This document shows positions 7,551-13,882 of a stretch of 16,509 bases of DNA, piece after piece. Where the stretch lies: assembly GCA_003599475.1 (NCBI GenBank), contig QZKK01000005.1:1-16509 (forward strand), written 5' to 3'. The DNA comes from Desulfobacteraceae bacterium. GTDB taxonomy: Bacteria > Desulfobacterota > Desulfobacteria > Desulfobacterales > SURF-15. Position numbers and translations under genes: made by a program. The stretch's first letter is position 1. Every line of letters starts with the position of its first letter. Below the pieces are notes generated by a model that saw only the letters and a list, made by a program, of their open reading frames with translations, had not been told where the DNA came from and did no database searches.

Positions 7551-8537
7551 ATGGCGCAAACCCTGTTGCAGATCCGGAGTCTCTCGGTGCGGTTCCACAC
7601 CTACCAGGGCGTGGTGCTTGCCCTGGAAGAGGTGGATCTTGAAATCGGCAGAGGAGAGATTCTCGGGCTGGTGGGTGAAACGGGATGCGGAAAATCGGTA
7701 TTGGCCCGAGCGGTCATGCGTCTGATCGCAGATCCGCCCGGAAAGATATCAGGCGGCGAAATCCTCTTCAAGAACCGCAACCTGCTTTCCCTGAGCAAAA
7801 CGCAGATGCGTCGGATCCGTGGAAACGAGATCTCCATGATCTTCCAGGAGCCGATGAGCTCTCTCAATCCGGTATTTACGGTGGGAAACCAGATGCAGGA
7901 GGTGGTCCGGCGACACCGTCGCGTCGATGGCTCCCAGGCGCATCAGATCTGCCGGGAGATGCTCGAACAGGTGAGGATGCCCGATCCGGAGAAGGTTCTC
8001 TTGAAATACCCTCACGAGCTTTCCGGGGGGATGCGGCAGCGGGCCATGATCGCCATGGCGCTCTCCTGCCGGCCCGATCTTCTGGTCGCGGACGAACCCA
8101 CCACGGCCTTGGATGTCACCATCCAGGCCCAGGTGTTGACCCTTCTAAACGAGCTCACCCGGCAGGCGGGGGTCTCGGTTCTTTTCATCAGCCACGATCT
8201 GGGGGTCATCGCCCAGCTTTGCGACCGTGTGGCGGTCATGTACGCAGGAAAGATCGTGGAGACGGCCCCGGTGGAAGATCTTTTTTCCTCTCCGTCACAT
8301 CCTTACACCCGGGGTCTTCTGAGGGCGATTCCCCGAATCGACGAGGAGAAGGAGACCCTGGAGGTGATCGCCGGGACGGTGCCCGGGCTCATCCGGCCCC
8401 CGGCGGGATGCCGGTTCCATCCGCGTTGCGGGTACCGCATGGAGGTGTGCGACAAGGAGGTTCCCTTGCTTCGGGAGGTGCGTGCGGAGCATTCGGTGGC
8501 CTGCCATCTCTGGGAAGGGAAAAAAAACCACAGATAG
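7551..8537 (+). CDS. dppD: Dipeptide/oligopeptide ABC transporter ATP-binding protein, DppD family
   Basis: This 328-residue cytoplasmic ATPase energises DppBC together with DppF. Walker A is GETGCGKS (42-49), the Q-loop [10 protein letters not shown] (98-107), the signature LSGGMRQ (157-163), Walker B LLVADEP (177-183), and the H-loop ISHD (213-216). The C-terminal oligopeptide-transporter domain has HPYTRGLL (about 250-257) and four cysteines (287, 293, 300, 318). Related DppD proteins are known to bind a [4Fe-4S] cluster through such cysteines. The last residues, KKNHR, are encoded by an AACCACAGA stretch that looks repeat-like. The inserted block begins nine bases after the stop. Confidence 0.95.
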   Translation: MAQTLLQIRSLSVRFHTYQGVVLALEEVDLEIGRGEILGLVGETGCGKSVLARAVMRLIADPPGKISGGEILFKNRNLLSLSKTQMRRIRGNEISMIFQEPMSSLNPVFTVGNQMQEVVRRHRRVDGSQAHQICREMLEQVRMPDPEKVLLKYPHELSGGMRQRAMIAMALSCRPDLLVADEPTTALDVTIQAQVLTLLNELTRQAGVSVLFISHDLGVIAQLCDRVAVMYAGKIVETAPVEDLFSSPSHPYTRGLLRAIPRIDEEKETLEVIAGTVPGLIRPPAGCRFHPRCGYRMEVCDKEVPLLREVRAEHSVACHLWEGKKNHR

Positions 8538-8546
8538 GACAGGATC

Positions 8547-8663
8547 ATGAACCACGAAACACACGAAATACACGAAAAAATCTTTATACCCGGATAAATC
8601 TTATGCCATCCAGGCGGTTCTTGAAAGGTATTGTGAGATGCTGGAGATTTTGCGAGGAGGATT
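8547..8663 (+). pseudogene. Truncated 5' copy of the GxxExxY gene
   Basis: From its ATG, 38 bases are identical to the start of the intact gene 117 bp downstream. After that it stays recognisably similar (shared ATCTTATGCCATCCAGG, then GTGAGATG) to about codon 38 of the intact gene. One extra T after ATCTT shifts the frame, and a TAA stop follows 16 codons after the ATG. The degraded tail ends in GAGGAGG, which now serves as the ribosome site of the intact copy. Confidence 0.7.
8550..8580 (+). repeat. Left arm 1 of the CACGAAAYA inverted repeat
   Basis: This 31-bp arm reads AACCACGAAA, then ACACGAAAT-type 9-bp units, ending in an A-run. It is identical to 8667-8697 and the exact reverse complement of 9176-9206 and 9285-9315. 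It starts right after an ATG. Confidence 0.85.
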
Positions 8664-9065
8664 ATGAACCACGAAACACACGAAATACACGAAAAAATCT
8701 TATACTCGGAAGAATCTTATGCCATCCAGGGCGCTGTTTTTGAGGTGTATCGTGAGATGGGTTGCGGATTTTTGGAAGCAGTTTACCAGGAATGTCTGGA
8801 GAAAGAGCTAAGACAGCGAAAAATTCCCTTTGCTTCCCAAAGAGAGCTTCGCTTGTTTTACAAGGGGGAGCCGCTTAAGCAGACCTATAAACCGGATCTG
8901 ATCTGTTATGAAAAAGTCATTGTAGAAATCAAAGCCGCTAAGGAAATCGCACCGGAACACAAGGCCCAGGTATTCAATTATCTCAAAGCAACGGGAATGA
9001 AACTGGGTTTGATCATAAACTTCTGCCATTACCCGAAAGTCAAAATCGAAAGGATCATTCTATGA
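8664..9065 (+). CDS. GxxExxY family protein, PD-(D/E)XK nuclease fold
   Basis: This 133-residue soluble protein carries the name-giving motif G35-F-L-E38-A-V-Y41. The nuclease-type core is P77-D78, then E88-I-K90 in VIVEIKA, and a QxxxY helix is at Q102-Y106 (QVFNYL). The length fits the family (about 120-135; PF13366/TIGR04256). A nuclease fold is predicted for the family; the biochemical role is, to my knowledge, unestablished. Residues 2-11 ([10 protein letters not shown]) are encoded entirely by the terminal repeat arm, giving the three-residue periodicity [15 protein letters not shown] at 8655-8660 lies three bases before the ATG, a tight but workable spacing. The stop is followed after three bases by the right arm. 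It is co-oriented with the dpp genes and has visibly lower GC, suggesting transfer. Confidence 0.88.
   Translation: MNHETHEIHEKILYSEESYAIQGAVFEVYREMGCGFLEAVYQECLEKELRQRKIPFASQRELRLFYKGEPLKQTYKPDLICYEKVIVEIKAAKEIAPEHKAQVFNYLKATGMKLGLIINFCHYPKVKIERIIL
8667..8697 (+). repeat. Left arm 2 of the CACGAAAYA inverted repeat
   Basis: Identical to the 31-bp arm at 8550-8580. It directly follows the ATG of the intact GxxExxY gene, so it encodes that protein's N-terminus. Confidence 0.85.
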
Positions 9066-9068
9066 ATC

Positions 9069-9097
9069 TTTTCGTGTACTTCGTGTGTTTCGTGGTT
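9069..9097 (+). repeat. Right arm 1 of the CACGAAAYA inverted repeat
   Basis: This is the reverse complement of the left arm with one difference (GTAC for GTAT), placed three bases after the GxxExxY stop. With left arm 2 it brackets the gene exactly. GGTTAAA continues at the outer edge, as at the other right arms. Confidence 0.8.
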
Positions 9098-9315
9098 AAA
9101 GAGACAGCAAAAGTTGAGATCGGCTATCAACTGTGCATCACCCGGAAACCGAAACAGAAGGCTTCATCCTATGATTTTTTTCGTGTATTTCGTGTGTTTC
9201 GTGGTTAAAGAGACAGCAAAAGTTGAGATCGGCTATCAACCGTGCATCACCCGGAAATCAAAACAGAAGGCTTCATCCTATGATTTTTTTCGTGTATTTC
9301 GTGTGTTTCGTGGTT
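9098..9315 (+). repeat. Two 109-bp tandem repeat units, each ending in a right arm
   Basis: Units at 9098-9206 and 9207-9315 differ at three of 109 positions. Each starts AAAGAGACAGC and ends with a right arm at 9176-9206 or 9285-9315. Before each arm, a 33-base stretch ending CTATGA matches the 3' end of the GxxExxY gene (9033-9065) at 25 of 33 positions for the second unit. In the matching frame it reads [11 protein letters not shown] then stop, against YPKVKIERIIL in the gene. The units therefore look like remnants of another gene copy that were later duplicated in tandem. Confidence 0.8.
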
Positions 9316-9322
9316 AAATAAA

Positions 9323-10300
9323 ATGGAACCGATCGTAGAAGCCGTCGATCTGGCCAAATATTTCCCCGTTCCGTACGGATTCATGGGCCGGAAGAAGGAA
9401 TACATCAAGGCCGTTGACGGGGTGCGCTTTCGCGTCGATTCCGGAGAGACCCTGGGGCTTGTAGGCGAGTCCGGCTGTGGGAAATCCACGGTGGGATACC
9501 TGATCCTCCACCTGCTGGCTCCGGATCGCGGAAAGGTCTATTTCCGGGGTACGGACCTCACTCTTCTGCACGGAAAAGCACTACGGGTCATCCGGAGGAA
9601 GATGCAGGTGGTGTTTCAGGATCCGCAGTCCTCTCTCGATCCCAGGATGATTGTAAAAAAGATCGTGGGCTATCCGCTCGAGATCAACCGCATGGCCAGG
9701 GGTTCGGAGACTGTCCGCAGAGTCCGGGCGATCCTTGCCGAAGTCGGCTTGAACGAAGAGCACATGTACCGCTACCCCCACGAGTTCAGCGGCGGCCAGC
9801 GGCAGCGCATCGGCATCGCCCGGGCGCTGATCACATCCCCCGAGCTCATCGTCTTCGACGAGCCCACTTCGGCGCTTGACGTCTCCGTGCAGGCACAGAT
9901 CCTCAACCTGGTCCTGGACCTTCAGAAACGGCACGGATACGCATATCTTTTCATCTCGCACGATCTTGGGGTGATCAAGCATGTCAGCCACCGCATCGCG
10001 GTGATGTACCTTGGAAAAATCGTGGAAACCGCACCCAAGTCGGGCCTTTTCAAAAATCCGCTCCATCCCTACACCCGGGCGCTCATGGCATCGCTTCCCC
10101 TCCCGGACCCGCGCCGGCGCAGCGCCTTGGCCGTTCTCCCCGGGGATGTCCCGAGCCCGGTCGACATCCCGAAGGGCTGCCGGTTTCATCCCAGATGCCC
10201 CGAGGTCTTCGAACCGTGCAGCCGGACGGAGCCTTCCCTTCGGGAGGTTGAAGACGGCCGCCGGGTCGCCTGCCATCTGTACGGCCATCCGCAGGGGTAG
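9323..10300 (+). CDS. dppF: Dipeptide/oligopeptide ABC transporter ATP-binding protein, DppF family
   Basis: This 325-residue cytoplasmic ATPase is the DppD partner. Walker A is GESGCGKST (48-56), the Q-loop [10 protein letters not shown] (98-107), the signature FSGGQRQ (155-161), Walker B LIVFDEP (175-181), and the H-loop ISHD (211-214). The C-terminal domain carries HPYTRALM and cysteines 286, 292, 299 and 317, as in DppD. The ATG lies seven bases after the third right arm, and no Shine-Dalgarno sequence is visible; GTGG inside the repeat is the nearest weak match. The start is supported by family alignment, with the LAKYFPV segment beginning at residue 10. The insertion probably displaced the original upstream sequence. 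Confidence 0.94.
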   Translation: MEPIVEAVDLAKYFPVPYGFMGRKKEYIKAVDGVRFRVDSGETLGLVGESGCGKSTVGYLILHLLAPDRGKVYFRGTDLTLLHGKALRVIRRKMQVVFQDPQSSLDPRMIVKKIVGYPLEINRMARGSETVRRVRAILAEVGLNEEHMYRYPHEFSGGQRQRIGIARALITSPELIVFDEPTSALDVSVQAQILNLVLDLQKRHGYAYLFISHDLGVIKHVSHRIAVMYLGKIVETAPKSGLFKNPLHPYTRALMASLPLPDPRRRSALAVLPGDVPSPVDIPKGCRFHPRCPEVFEPCSRTEPSLREVEDGRRVACHLYGHPQG

Positions 10301-10376
10301 ATCGTTTCCGCATGGATGGCCCCGTTTCATTCTGCTAAAAAGCCCAACCGCTTGCCCGATGCGTCGAGTTCGATCG

Positions 10377-10429
10377 CCTCCCATGCGAAAATCCTGCTTG
10401 CGTCTTCGAATCGATCGTCGTATGGGAGG
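10377..10429. promoter_or_regulatory. Inverted repeat upstream of the M55 peptidase gene
   Basis: CCTCCCATGCG (10377-10387) and CGTATGGGAGG (10419-10429) pair at 10 of 11 positions across a 31-nt loop. It lies in the 195-bp spacer after dppF. It could be a leader hairpin or a binding site. There is no T-run. Nothing else recognisable was seen in this spacer apart from the ribosome site of the next gene. Confidence 0.3.
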
Positions 10430-10495
10430 GGGGCTGCACCCGCAAACGGGGATTCATATGGATAAAACGAGACAGGGAGGAGAAACCCGAGAATC

Positions 10496-11320
10496 ATGAA
10501 AATTTACATATCTGCAGATATCGAAGGGATCGGCTGCATCGTCCGGCAGGAACAGTCCTCTCCGGCGGGAAGGGAATACGCCTGGGCCAGAAAAATGATG
10601 ACCGAGGAGGTCAACGCCGCGGTGCGCGGCGCCTTCGATGCGGGTGCAACGGAAGTGGTCGTTTCCGATTCCCACAACGTGGGGCTCAACCTCATTCCCG
10701 ACGAACTCGATGACCGGGTCTCCCTGGTGATGGGCTCCCCCCGACCGCTGTGCATGATGGAAGGGGTGGAAATGGGCTTCGATGCCGCCTTCCTGGTGGG
10801 ATATCACGGGATGGCCGGGACCGCAGGCGCAAACATCGTCCACGTATTCACCGGCCGGATCGCCGAAGTCCGCGTAAACGGCACGACGATCGGTGAAATC
10901 GGGCTCAGTGCGGGCATTGCCGGATATTACGGGGTTCCGGTGGCGCTCGTTACCGGAGACGACAAGGCAGGGATCGAAGCCGAAAAGCTTCTCACGGGGG
11001 TGGTGACCGTTGCGGTGAAACGGGGAATCAGCGCCTATGCCGCCATGTGCCTTCCGCCGAAAAAAAGCCGGGAACGGATCTACGAGGGTGTCGGAAAAGC
11101 CCTTTCCCGAAAGGACCGCTGGCGCGCCTTTCGCGTGGACGGCCCCGCGGATCTCCAGGTCCGCTTTACCACCGCCTCCTCGGCCGACCGGACCCTGCGG
11201 ATTCCCGGAGTGGAGCGGTTGGACGGGGTGACCGTCACGTTCCATGGGAAAGACTTCATCGAGGCATTCAAGGCCTTCTACACCATGACCGACGTTATCG
11301 AGCTGGTTTCCTTCATCTGA
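10496..11320 (+). CDS. M55 family metallopeptidase, D-aminopeptidase (B. subtilis DppA type)
   Basis: This 274-residue zinc aminopeptidase of family M55 (PF04951) is expected to release N-terminal D-amino acids from short peptides. Metal ligands known from the B. subtilis enzyme are present at the same or adjacent positions: D8 and E10 in SADIEG, H60 in SDSH, H104 in GYHGMAGT and E134 in TIGEIGL. The catalytic histidine is H116 in NIVHVF. The chain is full length for the family, with no signal peptide, so it is probably cytoplasmic. It acts downstream of the peptide importer encoded just before it, and the dipeptide-transport operon of B. subtilis has the same association. GGAGGAG at 10476-10482 is 13 bases from the ATG, longer than ideal, but the family N-terminus supports this start. 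Confidence 0.92.
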   Translation: MKIYISADIEGIGCIVRQEQSSPAGREYAWARKMMTEEVNAAVRGAFDAGATEVVVSDSHNVGLNLIPDELDDRVSLVMGSPRPLCMMEGVEMGFDAAFLVGYHGMAGTAGANIVHVFTGRIAEVRVNGTTIGEIGLSAGIAGYYGVPVALVTGDDKAGIEAEKLLTGVVTVAVKRGISAYAAMCLPPKKSRERIYEGVGKALSRKDRWRAFRVDGPADLQVRFTTASSADRTLRIPGVERLDGVTVTFHGKDFIEAFKAFYTMTDVIELVSFI

Positions 11321-11350
11321 AGGCTGCAGATCCGGATCGGATGTTCCTGT

Positions 11351-11402
11351 ATTCGACGTTGGGCGTTTCCCGCGATCGGCGGCATTCGATGTCGGACGCT
11401 TA
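11351..11402. repeat. Degenerate direct repeat ATTCGAYGTYGGRCG
   Basis: ATTCGACGTTGGGCGTT (from 11351) recurs as ATTCGATGTCGGACGCTT (from 11384) with only a few changes. It lies in the short convergent spacer between the M55 gene and the FmdB-like gene. No terminator hairpin with a T-run was identified there. Confidence 0.35.
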
Positions 11403-11415
11403 TTTTAAAGTCCCC

Positions 11416-11736
11416 TTATGCCTCCGATTTCTCTTGGCGTGCCTTCTGCAGAAACTTGTTTTTAGCGAATTCGCTTACCCCTTCTGCGGCTTTTGCCGCT
11501 TTCTCCCAGTCCTTCTTTTTTTCATGGTAGTGCATCTCCCGATATTCTTCAGTATCTTCCGATAACTCCCTGGCATACGGATTCGACGAAGCGAAAAAAC
11601 GCTGTTTCGAATAATCCCTCTTTACGACGGCTCTGCATTCCGGGCATCTCATTTTTTCTTTCGCCTTCTCGAAGGAGAGAAACAACTTCTCGAAACTCGT
11701 TCCGCATTTCTCGCACCGGTAGGTATATATAGGCAT
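11416..11736 (-). CDS. FmdB family zinc-ribbon protein
   Basis: This small 106-residue protein begins MPIYTYRCEKCGTSFEKL and has a second knuckle, MRCPECRAVVKRDYS. The two CxxC pairs (CEKC, CPEC) form the one-zinc ribbon typical of the FmdB/CxxC_CxxC_SSSS family (PF09723). The C-terminal half is highly charged and helical, rich in E and K. Family function is poorly defined; a regulatory role was suggested for the namesake. A longer frame starts at 11766, but the ATG at 11736 gives the canonical N-terminus and has GAGG six bases upstream (11743-11746). It is transcribed opposite to the M55 gene, convergent with it and apparently alone. GC is lower than in the transporter genes. Confidence 0.88.
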   Translation of the reverse strand: MPIYTYRCEKCGTSFEKLFLSFEKAKEKMRCPECRAVVKRDYSKQRFFASSNPYARELSEDTEEYREMHYHEKKKDWEKAAKAAEGVSEFAKNKFLQKARQEKSEA

Positions 11737-11777
11737 TTTTTTCCTCATGTATTTGAAGCCGTTCACGGTTTCGCGTC

Positions 11778-11885
11778 AAAAGGTTCAACCGTTGTCGTAA
11801 TTTCAAAGCCTTAGAATATGATTCCTCCGAAACCTGGAAACCGGCGCGGTTCTTAAACTCTGAACCTTGAACCCTTGAACCTTTA
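11778..11885. repeat. Inverted repeat with TTGAACC tandem words
   Basis: AAAGGTTCAA (11779-11788) is the exact reverse complement of TTGAACCTTT (11875-11884). The right side contains three TTGAACC-type words in tandem (11861-11882). The enclosed approximately 85 bp have no recognisable gene. It resembles in design, but not in exact sequence, the heptamer element at 94-347. The remaining spacer to 12017 holds only a small GCTATA/TATAGC palindrome (11914-11928). Confidence 0.4.
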
Positions 11886-12017
11886 AACGACCACCCCTAT
11901 TTCATTGAACTGAGCTATAACTTATAGCATAGCTTGAGCTGCGTGTCATTGCGAGCCCGGCCAGCCTTGCATTAAAAGCGTCCGGCCCGAGATTGTAAGA
12001 GAGGCGCAGTCCGATCC

Positions 12018-13844
12018 TCAGCGCCGAAACACCAACTCTCCGGCACTTTGCGGAAGCCCTTCAAACACGGCCGCCGGGGCGATCAGACATCCCCCTGCGG
12101 TGCTGCTGAGCGCGACCGCTTGCCTGCCGCCATCCAGGACGACTTTAAGCGTATCCGCGGATTCTGCCGCTTCCTGCCATAGAAGAATCTCAAGAGAAGG
12201 GGAAGCGGCGCTGTCGCAGGGAGAGCGGCCGTCGCCGGCAATCCGTTCGAAACGGGCTTCCACGAGTGCAAAAAGCATCTTCCACACGAGGGGGCCGTCG
12301 GCAATTCCCAGGGAAGGCTGTGTGATCTGCCAGAAGCCTCCCTTTTTCTCACAGGTAATCCGTCGATCCGGGTAGCGGATCTCGATTCTCTCGATCCGCA
12401 CAGGGTCGAAGCGCAGCAGGTGCCTATCCCGTAATTTTTCGGGATCCAGGTCGAATAGAGCGGCCGCCATGGCTGGATCTGCGTCGAAACCTCGCGCATG
12501 CAGGCTCGATCTGCCAAGGTAAGCGGCGGCATCGGCACCCGGGGCAAGCTCCAGCACTTGTTCGCCCCCTTCCCGGTTTTCAAGACCGATTTTCAGGCTT
12601 CCCGGCGGCAGGGTTTTCTCCGCAAACGCCCGCTGCTCCGGGAAACCGGTAACCCGCAAGCTCGATATGCCGCGCAGCAACATATCCACGGCGCTTTCGT
12701 CGGCCAGGGCATGAAAAGGTTTCCGCAGGTTCCAGGACCCGTCTTCTTCCCGCTCCAGCGCGACTTCGATTCCTCCCGACTCCCACCGGATGAAGCTGAT
12801 CCGGCTGCGATCGAACACAAGCGCGCGGGTTTCGGCCAGACTCGCGACCAAATCTTTGATCGGATCTTTGATCGGATCCTCCATCGGATCCCCGGCTATA
12901 CGATCGATCTGCTTCTCAGTGCGGTTCGATAAGTGTTCCTGCAGGAGGTTTTCCAGCAGAAACGGTTCTTCGATCCGATCGCTCTGCGCGTAAACCCCTC
13001 CGGAGTCCCCGGGAGCTCCCAGCCGCAGCCGGATCGGCTCTTCGATATCTGAAGACCACAGGCGGAGTTCGACCCGGGGCGGCGCGAGGCCGATTGCCTC
13101 CGGGCGGTCGGTTTTTTCGGGGAAAATCGCCTTCATCTCCACCCGGGCGAATTTTTCGATCAAGGCAGAGACTTTTTCCTGGTCGGCTAAAGTCTTCAGC
13201 GGATCGGTGATTTGCCAGGAGGGCTTCCGCTCGAGGTTAATGCGCTTTCCGTTGGAAGCGATCTCGATCCGGTAAATGCGATCCGGATCAAACGATAGAA
13301 CCCGTCTGTCGCGAAGTTCGAAAGGGCTCTTGCGGATCGCCTGCCGGACGCCGTTGAAGAGCATGTAGAGATCCGGTGAGGCGCTGCTCCGGCCGTAAAC
13401 ATACATCAAGTTGAGGGGAATGTCGCTTCCGCAGGCAATCGAAAGCTTTTCTCCGTCTTTAAGCCCGATGCGGGCCGCCGCCGCCGGGGGTGCGTCGAAG
13501 CCGAAGCCGGCAAGGTCTTTCGGAGCCCTTGCGATCACATCGACGATCCTGGCTTTAGAAAGGGCTTCAAGAATCCCGGCGATCTCCCGTGCATCCGCCC
13601 GGACTCCTTCCGGTTCCGGCCTCACCAGCACCCAGCCTGCCGCTTTTTTTTCACACCGGATCGGGGAGGCCCCGGCCGATGAAAGCTCCAACCACACGGC
13701 ATCCGCCGGGTCGAAAACGATCAACCGGTCCCCCTTTACAGGCAGGGGGCTGACCGGTCGATCCTCCCACCACAGCAGGCCGCAGAGGCCGATAAACACC
13801 AGCCCGAAAACGATGATTCCCCTTAAGCGCAAATCCTTATGCAT
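12018..13844 (-). CDS. DUF4340 domain-containing protein, four-module envelope protein
   Basis: This 608-residue protein has one N-terminal membrane anchor (about residues 8-26, GIIVFGLVFIGLCGLLWW after a basic start), so the rest is probably periplasmic. Four related modules are visible near residues 40-104, 179-240, 339-402 and 471-535. Each runs FDP/FDR..I..IE, then I..E+, W.(I/L)..P, .AD...V..LL and ends in .R. The pair LRDRRVLSFDPDRIYRIEI and LRDRHLLRFDPVRIERIEI is especially clear. DUF4340 proteins commonly follow gldG-like genes, as here. A DPMEDPIKDPIKD stretch near 319-331 comes from a 12-bp tandem repeat. It is the last gene of the right-to-left operon; its start is 38 bp after the gldG stop, with only a weak ribosome site (GTGGA). 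Molecular function is unknown. Confidence 0.85.
   Translation of the reverse strand: MHKDLRLRGIIVFGLVFIGLCGLLWWEDRPVSPLPVKGDRLIVFDPADAVWLELSSAGASPIRCEKKAAGWVLVRPEPEGVRADAREIAGILEALSKARIVDVIARAPKDLAGFGFDAPPAAAARIGLKDGEKLSIACGSDIPLNLMYVYGRSSASPDLYMLFNGVRQAIRKSPFELRDRRVLSFDPDRIYRIEIASNGKRINLERKPSWQITDPLKTLADQEKVSALIEKFARVEMKAIFPEKTDRPEAIGLAPPRVELRLWSSDIEEPIRLRLGAPGDSGGVYAQSDRIEEPFLLENLLQEHLSNRTEKQIDRIAGDPMEDPIKDPIKDLVASLAETRALVFDRSRISFIRWESGGIEVALEREEDGSWNLRKPFHALADESAVDMLLRGISSLRVTGFPEQRAFAEKTLPPGSLKIGLENREGGEQVLELAPGADAAAYLGRSSLHARGFDADPAMAAALFDLDPEKLRDRHLLRFDPVRIERIEIRYPDRRITCEKKGGFWQITQPSLGIADGPLVWKMLFALVEARFERIAGDGRSPCDSAASPSLEILLWQEAAESADTLKVVLDGGRQAVALSSTAGGCLIAPAAVFEGLPQSAGELVFRR
12852..12887 (-). 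repeat. 12-bp tandem repeat inside the DUF4340 gene
   Basis: Units ATCTTTGATCGG at 12852-12863 and 12864-12875 are identical, and a third (12876-12887) is diverged. They are in frame and encode the D-P-I-K-D periodicity in a linker between modules two and three, so copy-number change would not shift the frame. Confidence 0.7.
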
Positions 13845-13882
13845 GGTCCACTCGAATTCTTATCTTCCCGCTGATTTCCCGC

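Larger units (their letters stand above)
8547..9315 (+). mobile_element. Repeat-bounded GxxExxY element, candidate mobile unit
   Basis: This block splits dppD from dppF, genes that are normally adjacent. In order it holds: ATG plus left arm 1 (8550-8580), a truncated gene copy, ATG plus left arm 2 (8667-8697), the intact GxxExxY gene, right arm 1 (9069-9097), and two 109-bp tandem units each ending in a right arm (9176-9206 and 9285-9315). Both left arms are exact 31-bp reverse complements of right arms 2 and 3. The arms consist of three 9-bp units (CACGAAAYA type). The gene region is about 44% GC by count over 8701-9060, against about 60% in dppD. No DDE, serine or tyrosine recombinase is present and no target duplication is evident, so mobility is inferred. 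Confidence 0.5.

Noticed and set aside
7685..8743. A 352-codon + strand frame overlapping the dppD gene.
   Set aside because: It is an out-of-frame reading of dppD that runs into the repeat arms (PRNTRNTRK words). dppD itself has all ABC motifs.
9069..9315. Three regularly spaced repeats of about 30 bp looked like a small CRISPR array.
   Set aside because: The 'spacers' are nearly identical (three differences in 109-bp units), are too long, and no cas genes are nearby. These are tandem duplications ending in the inverted-repeat arm.
9114..9317. A 67-codon + strand frame over the tandem units.
   Set aside because: The protein is a translation of the 109-bp repeat (repeated [18 protein letters not shown] words), with no ribosome site or family match.
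8538..9322. A classical insertion sequence between dppD and dppF.
   Set aside because: No DDE, HUH, serine or tyrosine recombinase motifs and no clear target-site duplication. Only the GxxExxY gene is present, so it is reported as a candidate element of another kind.
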